This document shows positions 58,716-64,000 of a DNA stretch of 64,000 nucleotides, in pieces. The stretch lies in assembly GCF_026810445.1 (NCBI RefSeq), contig NZ_CP113949.1:3472001-3536000 (forward strand). The letters are read 5' to 3'. Position 1 is the stretch's first letter; each line of letters opens with the position of its first letter. Origin of the DNA: Pseudomonas sp. BSw22131. GTDB lineage: Bacteria > Pseudomonadota > Gammaproteobacteria > Pseudomonadales > Pseudomonadaceae. The position numbers and the translations under genes are program-made. A model generated the notes under the pieces. The model had not been told where the DNA came from and ran no database searches. It saw only the letters and a program-made list of their open reading frames with translations.

Positions 58716-59390
58716 GTAAATCTCCTTGATGGCACGGGGCAGAACGCTACCGCCATGCTCAGCAACAACAGGTTACGAGCCGACAAGGGGGCCGGAGCCT
58801 TGTTGAATCGTCGATCACGGACCGATGACTCGCCACGGTACAAGTTCGCAATCGGCCGTGTAGGCAGCCCCAAAATCAGGGACGACACGAGCTTCGCGCG
58901 CATCAGTAAGAGTAAATGAGAGCAGGCATCAATGCCGGTGACGCGCGAGCGCAAACCATCAACAGCCCAACAAGCCCAGCGTGGAAATATTGCTGAACAT
59001 TGGGACCGCTCCGCAACTCGAAAGTGCCACAGGCCCCACAGAAGCGCGAACGGCATCACAGTCTCAAAATCGTTACGATGTTTCGCAGCGGCAAAGGAGA
59101 CACTGATGCACCTCCCACTGTCAACCCGGTCGATCGATTTTGCGATGGGCAAAGCAGCGAGACGAATCCTGTTGCAAAGTTTTTTCATTCAGTTCCGTGC
59201 CTTGGAATGACCGTAAGTCGAGCGCTCGCGGGGTGTTATAGGCGACAACAAATTGATCGACACTATTTCGCCAATCATTGCCGAGCGTAAAAATGATGAG
59301 AAAATGCATGGCACCGGATATCTAATCGTAGGATGGCGGTCGAAGTCGGGAGTGCTAGCCATGACAGTCAATCGTGCCAGACACGCCCAG
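58716..59390. other. Unassigned mosaic region between the truncated vgrG and the effector operon
   Basis: 675 bases with no gene I can support. Several frames stay open for 90-160 codons on either strand, but none has a ribosome binding site with a family-like product. It probably holds the promoter of the 124-aa gene close to 58720 and debris from the recombination that cut the second vgrG. Confidence 0.4.
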
Positions 59391-60158
59391 TTGGTTGAGG
59401 CTGTTCATTGTCACGGGGAGGCGATTACCCGGCTGCCGGTAATCAAACGTTTGCACAGAGATCTTGCTGGCCTGGAATTCTCGAGCAGACGTCCAGTGGG
59501 TGATGGAGTCTGCATTTTCAGTGACCGACGCTGTGTGGAAACGCACCTGCGGCTGCTCTGGCAGCGGCGTAAACACAGTAGAGTCATCCATGATGACGAG
59601 GGTGTGACTGTCGGCCGTGTGCTCGAAGTAGAAAAACAGCCCTTCCTGCTCTAGCAATCGCATGACGAAGTGACTGTCACTCTCGCGGTACTGAGTGATG
59701 TAGCTATGAGGTTTCAAGGTCCGATTGACACGAAACTCATATTTGGCAAGGCCTTCATACCGACTGAAAACCTTGGTAATTACGTCCTCGACAGTCTGAT
59801 CCTGGTAGATCTGAGAGTCGTACCGCTGCGCAATCAGGCTCAACCATGAACCCACATAGGCTGAGTAGCTCGACATGCCGCCATCGCTGCCGTTGTTCCC
59901 GAAGCTCAGCACGTGGCCGTTGATATAACGGCTACCGCCGGTGGCGAGTTGGATTTCAATCGTCGCCGCCTGCCCGATGGCGGACTTGAGTTTTACGCTC
60001 GCGTCATCGGAAATGAGATCCAGCTGAAACCCGAAATCAGTCGATAGACCTTCACTCCCGGCAAAGGACTCAAGCAACAACTCCTGGCCACCCTTGAGGG
60101 CCATGGTCAGCTTGAACAGGCGCCTGTTCTGCGCCGAAAACAGTGAGGAAACATCCAT
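59391..60158 (-). pseudogene. vgrG: Truncated vgrG duplicate (first 256 codons)
   Basis: From the ATG at 60158 the first 256 codons are almost identical to vgrG 55767-56534, including the join at TTGGTTGAGG, over exactly 768 bases. After that the frame adds ten unrelated residues and stops at 59355. The first residues differ slightly (MDVSSLFSAQ against MELSSLFTAQ). The gp5 and beta-helix parts are absent, so no working spike can result. The ribosome binding site is intact. Confidence 0.9.
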
Positions 60159-60228
60159 CGCTTCAACTACTCCTTAAACCGAGTAACACGAGATCAGGCG
60201 TAAACCTGCGCATTGGAATCATCGACAA

Positions 60229-60960
60229 TCAGGCACTCGGGGACTTTCGCCGGGAACCTGCCCACTTGACAAATCTGCTGATCCACCAGCGACTGCGCGC
60301 TTGGCGAATCTCGTCGATTTGCATAAACGTATAGGGCACTGAGGTTTTTTTTTCGCTCATGTTTAGAGTGCGTAGTGCTCTAACTGTATGACGCATATGG
60401 TAGAGAATGACTAAAGCGCAGGTGGACAGAACGACCGCACCAATGACTCCCGCCGCCGACACGCCAAAAAATTTGATAAAGACACTCGCCGCTAGCGTAG
60501 ATGCACCAGCCGACAAGGCAACAGGATACCTTGCTGAAGTACTCTGGCTAACTTTCGGCACCACCCTTACCTTGTTTCCACTGTATTCAAATGGATGAAA
60601 CGACGGTTTTGTGTGAGTGATTATATAAAAAACCAAAAGTACTAAAGCCGTAGGTAACAAGCCTGCAATAGAGGCTGCAGCACTTGCTGCCCCCCATACG
60701 TCGGCGGCGGAAGAATAGGCGATACTGCTCGCCAGTATGATCAGAAAACCCTGCACACTGGCTAAGACTGACCACAGATAAAATGTGAACCTCTCACAAA
60801 AATAGATCAGGTAAAGAAACCAGCTAACCTTCAAGATAAAAATAAATAAATAGACAGACCAGAAGAACGGTACAACAGAGAGCCCGAGAATCATGGCAAA
60901 TACAAGCACACTGAAACAGACCCAAGCACCACGCTTAAGATAATCGGAGTCCAAAATCAT
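60229..60960 (-). CDS. Six-helix membrane protein, paralogue of the one at 56606
   Basis: 243 residues, the same length as its paralogue. About six hydrophobic segments are seen (FSVLVFAMILGLSVVPFFW, FLIILASSIAYSSAADV, LLPTALVLLVFYIITH, AGVIGAVVLSTCALVILY), and the cytoplasmic tail VPYTFMQIDEIRQARSRWW is nearly the same as in the paralogue. The membrane parts have diverged strongly, which fits specificity change against different toxins. Its effector upstream is reduced to a remnant, so it may persist as an orphan immunity gene. Confidence 0.65.
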   Translation of the reverse strand: MILDSDYLKRGAWVCFSVLVFAMILGLSVVPFFWSVYLFIFILKVSWFLYLIYFCERFTFYLWSVLASVQGFLIILASSIAYSSAADVWGAASAAASIAGLLPTALVLLVFYIITHTKPSFHPFEYSGNKVRVVPKVSQSTSARYPVALSAGASTLAASVFIKFFGVSAAGVIGAVVLSTCALVILYHMRHTVRALRTLNMSEKKTSVPYTFMQIDEIRQARSRWWISRFVKWAGSRRKSPSA

Positions 60961-60975
60961 TAGCCAGAATCCTTT

Positions 60976-61232
60976 TCAACGCTTCAAAGCATTTTCAATT
61001 CGCTTATCGATCCCATAATGGATCATCACATATTGCACCCCAAGCCCTACCCCCCAACCAACGACTAAGACCGCTGCTAAAGGCGCTGCGCCTGCAGCCA
61101 GCGCGCCATAAGCGAGGGTCACGGCCGCTCCGCCTGCCATCTCCCAAAAAACGAAGCAACGTTTGTAGGCTGACTGGCCACAGACTTATTGTAAAAATCC
61201 TTCGCCGACGTTGAACAAAGTACTTTTTAAGC
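60976..61232 (-). pseudogene. C-terminal remnant of a second effector of the 57334 type
   Basis: One frame reads STSAKDFYNKSVASQPTNVA, matching TNEEFYRKSAESQPTNAV of the intact protein. After a frameshift near 61150 another frame reads AGGAAVTLAYGALAAGAAPL, then VVGWGVGLGVQYVMIHYGID and a TGA at 60976, matching the glycine-rich tail of the intact protein. Only the last ~80 codons remain and they are out of frame. Confidence 0.78.
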
Positions 61233-61285
61233 CTGAGCTTGAGGGCTTGCCATTCGGTTTTATTCATAGCCTTCAACGTTGGGCG

Positions 61286-61828
61286 TCAATGGTTGTCTTG
61301 ATAAGCGCCTAGCGTGGCGCAGTGGCGACATTTAAACAGGTAGGCGGTAGGGCCATGATCCTTGTTGAGCGCAGTGAGAAACGTTTGCCACTGCGGCCCC
61401 TCCTCCAATCCTGTTGAGTCCTGAACGGCGGCGATGGCTGCTGGCCCCACTTCAAGCAACTCTGTATGGCCGGCCTTACCGATGAATTCGGCCGCGTCGT
61501 CGCAATGAGTGAACCAGCATTCTTGCTGCCAGCCGTTAAAACCAGGCGTGCGCTGACAGACTTCGGCGATCTGCGCCTCGCTCAGCGTGTCGTCGCCATC
61601 CAGGCCGATACTTTCGTCATCCACAAACGTCGCGCCGAGGCGCTGGTGAGCACTCCCGTCGGCAATACACCAAGGGCAGATGCAGTTTTCGTACTCATCA
61701 ACGGCGTATACCGGCCCCGCGGAGATGTAGCCGCGCGCCTGATCGCAACTCACGCAAGTGGCTGAAGAAGGTTGCACCGAACCGGTACCGATGGGATCGG
61801 GATGGTAGATAAAGTGGGGCAGTGTCAT
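61286..61828 (-). CDS. CbrC family protein
   Basis: 180 residues from the ATG at 61828; the longer frame upstream is not supported. It opens with LPHFIYHPDPIGTGSV, has two CxxC zinc-type pairs (CVSCDQARGYISAGPVY and CICPWCIADGSAHQRLG) and a third near the end (CRHCATLGAYQDNH). These are the marks of the CbrC (UPF0167) family, known in E. coli from colicin E2 tolerance regulated by CreBC. Such genes often sit among toxin/immunity genes, and its place in this island suggests a protective role. The ribosome binding site is weak. Confidence 0.83.
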   Translation of the reverse strand: MTLPHFIYHPDPIGTGSVQPSSATCVSCDQARGYISAGPVYAVDEYENCICPWCIADGSAHQRLGATFVDDESIGLDGDDTLSEAQIAEVCQRTPGFNGWQQECWFTHCDDAAEFIGKAGHTELLEVGPAAIAAVQDSTGLEEGPQWQTFLTALNKDHGPTAYLFKCRHCATLGAYQDNH

Positions 61829-61964
61829 AAACGCATCCGTTAGTCGTTGCTCGATGGCATTCTTGCACGCTATTTGAATCGAGCCAAAAATGAGCATGCG
61901 CTTGCAAATCTGTACATTGGCCTACCGGGCGCAATACGCCAGTCTCTGAAATGGATGCGCGAAT

Positions 61965-62202
61965 TCAAGCCTCGGGATAACCAGGCTCCGATGTCGGGTG
62001 ATTGGCTTGAGCATTGTCCCGCACTACCCGATCGGCGCGGATCACCAGTATGCTGCCGGAAAGTTCCGTCACGTGGGCCGGGCAGGCTTTGGCCCTTGGA
62101 ATCGAAAGGATGCTCATGATGAATGCCGCCCCCACTATGAGCAGCAGCGAAACCACCAAATAAAAGATAGCGGTGGCTATTAGTGCAATTGACTGCGCAA
62201 GG
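61965..62202 (-). pseudogene. Remnant of a small membrane protein gene
   Basis: A frame without a proper start (open from 62202, TTG at 62159 the only candidate) encodes one long hydrophobic segment, IALIATAIFYLVVSLLLIVG, then a polar tail with VTELSGSILVIRADRVVRD, ending at 61965. It looks like the end of a membrane protein whose 5' part is lost. Evidence is limited to its composition. Confidence 0.3.
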
Positions 62203-62213
62203 ACTCAAATCCA

Positions 62214-62747
62214 ATGACAGATAGCTTGGACAATGTGCTACTTATCGCGCTAGCGGACGGCGCACTCGACAAATTTATCGTCGGCGAGCCTTTCTATTTT
62301 CAAGAAGCCAAGGCAGACACAAAAGAACCACAAAATGTACACAATGCCTTCGACTTACTAGTGCTCGACTATTGGATCAGGACCAAAGATGAAACGTTTC
62401 TCGGCGAATTTGCAACAGCAATGTTGAAGGCTCTGGGAACCTACCCAGACAAAAATCGAGCGATTTATGCTGTATCCGACTGGATCCAGTATTACCACTA
62501 TTGCTTGACCCAAAAGAAGTCAAATCCTGACGGCAATTATCGTGAGCTTTTTGAAATGGATACAGACGGCATCGCAGGTACGCTCAAGCACGAACTTGAG
62601 GTCAACAAAGTTGAATTGATTAACGACACGCGGTGGGCAGGCGAGTCGTGGAACAGTAAGCAAGGTCTCTGGGAGCCATTGATGCGCATGGCGTTAGGCG
62701 TTCGGGATAAGTTTGAAGGTCCCGACTTCGTGCCTAATAATCTTTAG
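62214..62747 (+). CDS. Hypothetical protein with a repeated C-terminal signature
   Basis: 177 residues with AAGGA ahead of the ATG, on the plus strand, unlike the rest of the island. Acidic, no signal peptide, aromatic-rich centre (VSDWIQYYHYCLTQKKSNPD). The C-terminal region TRWAGESWNSKQGLWEPLMR and FEGPDFVPNNL recurs in two short fragments downstream at 62854 and 63668. I do not recognise the family. The pattern of one whole gene plus scattered C-terminal copies is typical of immunity-gene turnover. Confidence 0.6.
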   Translation: MTDSLDNVLLIALADGALDKFIVGEPFYFQEAKADTKEPQNVHNAFDLLVLDYWIRTKDETFLGEFATAMLKALGTYPDKNRAIYAVSDWIQYYHYCLTQKKSNPDGNYRELFEMDTDGIAGTLKHELEVNKVELINDTRWAGESWNSKQGLWEPLMRMALGVRDKFEGPDFVPNNL

Positions 62748-62853
62748 TAGCCTGCGGGTAGCGACCGGGACTGGATGATTGTAAGTCAACAAGCTTACCG
62801 CAGGGTGGCGGCAGTCTCAGCTTCAACACCACAAGAGCAGCGATGCCGAGCCG

Positions 62854-63018
62854 ATGACAGAAATCACGGCAGACCGCAGGGCCGAGTTGACCTCCGACCA
62901 ACGCTGGGCCAGCGCTCCGTGGGACAGCACTGCGGGCTTGTGGGATCCCCTGGTGCGCACGGCTCACCACGTTCGGGACAGGCTCAACGGCCCTGACTAC
63001 GTTCCTGATGGCGCGTAA
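62854..63018 (+). pseudogene. C-terminal fragment, paralogue of the gene at 62214
   Basis: 54 codons reading TSDQRWASAPWDSTAGLWDP, then LNGPDYVPDGA and TAA. It aligns with NDTRWAGESWNSKQGLWEPL and FEGPDFVPNNL of the whole gene. The N-terminal two thirds are missing. An ATG is present but without a clear ribosome binding site. Confidence 0.72.
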
Positions 63019-63063
63019 TAATTTGAAGGATCGGCACCGGGTCATCAGGTCAGAAGCGGCAAC

Positions 63064-63681
63064 ATGATTACAATCAGCAAAAGACCATCTGAAGCACTCG
63101 GGGATCATTGCGCAAACCCAACCTCTCGCCTGATTAACAAACCTCTGCCGGAGGGATGCGTCATTGAGACTGAGGATCTATTGCTGGATCTAACAACCGA
63201 TCTAGGCGGAGCAGTAGTCTTCCCCCGAGGTACACAACTCGCGACCCGGACCGGGACCTACTACCTCATCTATGGCCTATCAGGCGACAGATACAACATC
63301 TTCCACAGGAACGAGCTGCATTCCGCACGAATCCCGGACAACACCTACACATTCGGCGAGTCGCCGATGGGCGATCAGTTTTGCATCGATAAGGCAACTG
63401 GAGCGGTACATTAATGGGTACACGACGCAGCGAATGAAGGCCGGGGATATGTTTTAATTTCGTCCAGTGTAGAGGACCTCCTCAACCGGTTAGCACCAGA
63501 CGAGACAAGCGATAGCGAAGCGTTGGAGCAAAAAGATCGTCAGCATCGATTTGTCCTTCTGAGATATCAAGTTGATTATTTGCATCGAAATCCAGCAGAT
63601 GGAAGTACAGGGACAAATACGAAAATCCCATGGTGCCGAAGCTATCATCTACTCGCCTGGCAATCGCCGAGGAAAGCCTAA
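63064..63681 (+). pseudogene. SUKH-like immunity gene interrupted by TAA
   Basis: The first open part (63064-63411) contains GTYYLIYGLSGDRYNIFHRN and YTFGESPMGDQFCIDKATGA, the middle and late strands of a SUKH (SMI1/KNR4) domain. After the TAA at 63412 the same frame goes on with WVHDAANEGRGYVLISSSVE and DLLNRLAPDETSD, as SUKH proteins normally do (the ...GxVxFWxHD... step), to a stop at 63679. A single nonsense codon has replaced what was probably an aromatic residue. The N-terminal helix-LP motif is not recognisable, so the 5' end may be altered too. Confidence 0.65.
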
Positions 63682-63712
63682 CGGCCCGGATTTCGTACCC
63701 GCGAACCTATAA
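63668..63712 (+). pseudogene. Third copy of the GPDFVP C-terminal fragment
   Basis: RGKPNGPDFVPANL followed by TAA matches DKFEGPDFVPNNL-stop of the gene at 62214, in a different frame from the SUKH remnant that it overlaps. Only ~14 codons remain. Confidence 0.55.
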
Positions 63713-63760
63713 GCTCCTACGTGACGCAAGCATTCCAGACCAAGGAGGCAAGAAAATCCC

Positions 63761-64000
63761 ATGATCGACCTGCGCAGCCCAACGTTATTTGTCAGCGAAT
63801 ACGCCCATCGATATGACTCTCTTTTGCCGCAAGCTACACCGCGCGGCGACACCTACGTCGAACCTGAATGTTTACGCGCCCGCCGTTCCTCGCTCACCCA
63901 TGATCAGTCGCTGGACAGAGCCAAGGGAGCGCTACTGGGTCTCGCCATAGGCGACGCGGTGGGTACTACACTTGAGTTTCTGCCCCGTGACAAAAAACAC
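63761..64000 (+). CDS. ADP-ribosylglycohydrolase family protein, N-terminal part
   Basis: Eighty codons are visible from the ATG at 63761 (AAGGAGG twelve bases upstream) to the window edge. After a ~48-residue lead, SLDRAKGALLGLAIGDAVGT is the hallmark of the DraG/ARH fold, followed by TLEFLPRD; the metal-binding residues lie further on. Such enzymes remove ADP-ribose from proteins. In type VI islands they can act as immunity to ADP-ribosylating toxins (the Tre1/Tri1 case), and that is a reasonable guess here, but stand-alone metabolic roles are also known. Confidence 0.75.
   Translation, partial: MIDLRSPTLFVSEYAHRYDSLLPQATPRGDTYVEPECLRARRSSLTHDQSLDRAKGALLGLAIGDAVGTTLEFLPRDKKH

Noticed and set aside
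58712..59188. 158-codon frame ahead of the 124-aa gene
   Set aside because: No ribosome binding site, no recognisable motif, and competing frames of similar length on the other strand. Left as unassigned region.

Overview
The window looks like a chromosomal segment of a Pseudomonas species. Supporting signs are the housekeeping gene content (slt, cheV, a ManC/AlgA-type enzyme, a glucarate operon), GTAGGAGC-type REP elements and an AGCTT-rich intergenic repeat. A plant- or soil-associated member of the syringae/fluorescens complex is most likely; I cannot name the species from this alone.

Bases 1-25,600 are conserved backbone with little empty space: an ABC-F ATPase (partial), slt, a MOSC protein, cheV, an Hpt-like protein beside a NarL-type two-component pair, a YegS-like lipid kinase, a mannose-1-phosphate guanylyltransferase followed by a broken gene, a VOC protein, glycerate kinase with its CdaR-type regulator, a lipoprotein hydrolase, a glucarate uptake and dehydration operon with its divergent GntR regulator and candidate operators, DUF1345, a D-2-hydroxyacid dehydrogenase, nicotinamidase, GNAT, an FNT-family channel, an OmpR-type two-component pair and a small lipoprotein.

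Bases 25,800 to about 56,600 form an AT-variable type VI secretion accessory island, read almost wholly on the minus strand. From upstream to downstream it holds vgrG, a DcrB-like protein, an Eag-type chaperone, a prePAAR/PAAR Rhs effector, and then a long tail of Rhs copies and fragments. Each segment ends in a different C-terminal nuclease-like toxin and is followed by a small candidate immunity gene. I count seven substantial Rhs segments (called A to G from right to left) plus smaller scraps. Not one is intact. A has a 2-base deletion, C and D each lack one base in a homopolymer, D also has a nonsense codon, E has an in-frame TAA between its PAAR part and its core, and B, F and G carry internal or terminal deletions. 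Most immunity genes are open with good ribosome binding sites, which fits selection to keep immunity while toxins decay or are held silent.

Bases 56,600-61,250 hold an operon I do not recognise: a 124-aa protein, a 336-aa protein with glycine-rich hydrophobic C-terminal segments and a six-helix membrane protein, joined by two ATGA overlaps just upstream of vgrG. A second, decayed copy (effector tail, intact membrane protein, truncated vgrG) lies beside it. This is the best candidate for an undescribed effector/immunity family. Bases 61,250-64,000 hold a CbrC-family protein, three repeated C-terminal gene fragments, a nonsense-broken SUKH-like gene and the start of an ADP-ribosylglycohydrolase. 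No tRNA, rRNA, CRISPR array or recognisable transposase was seen.
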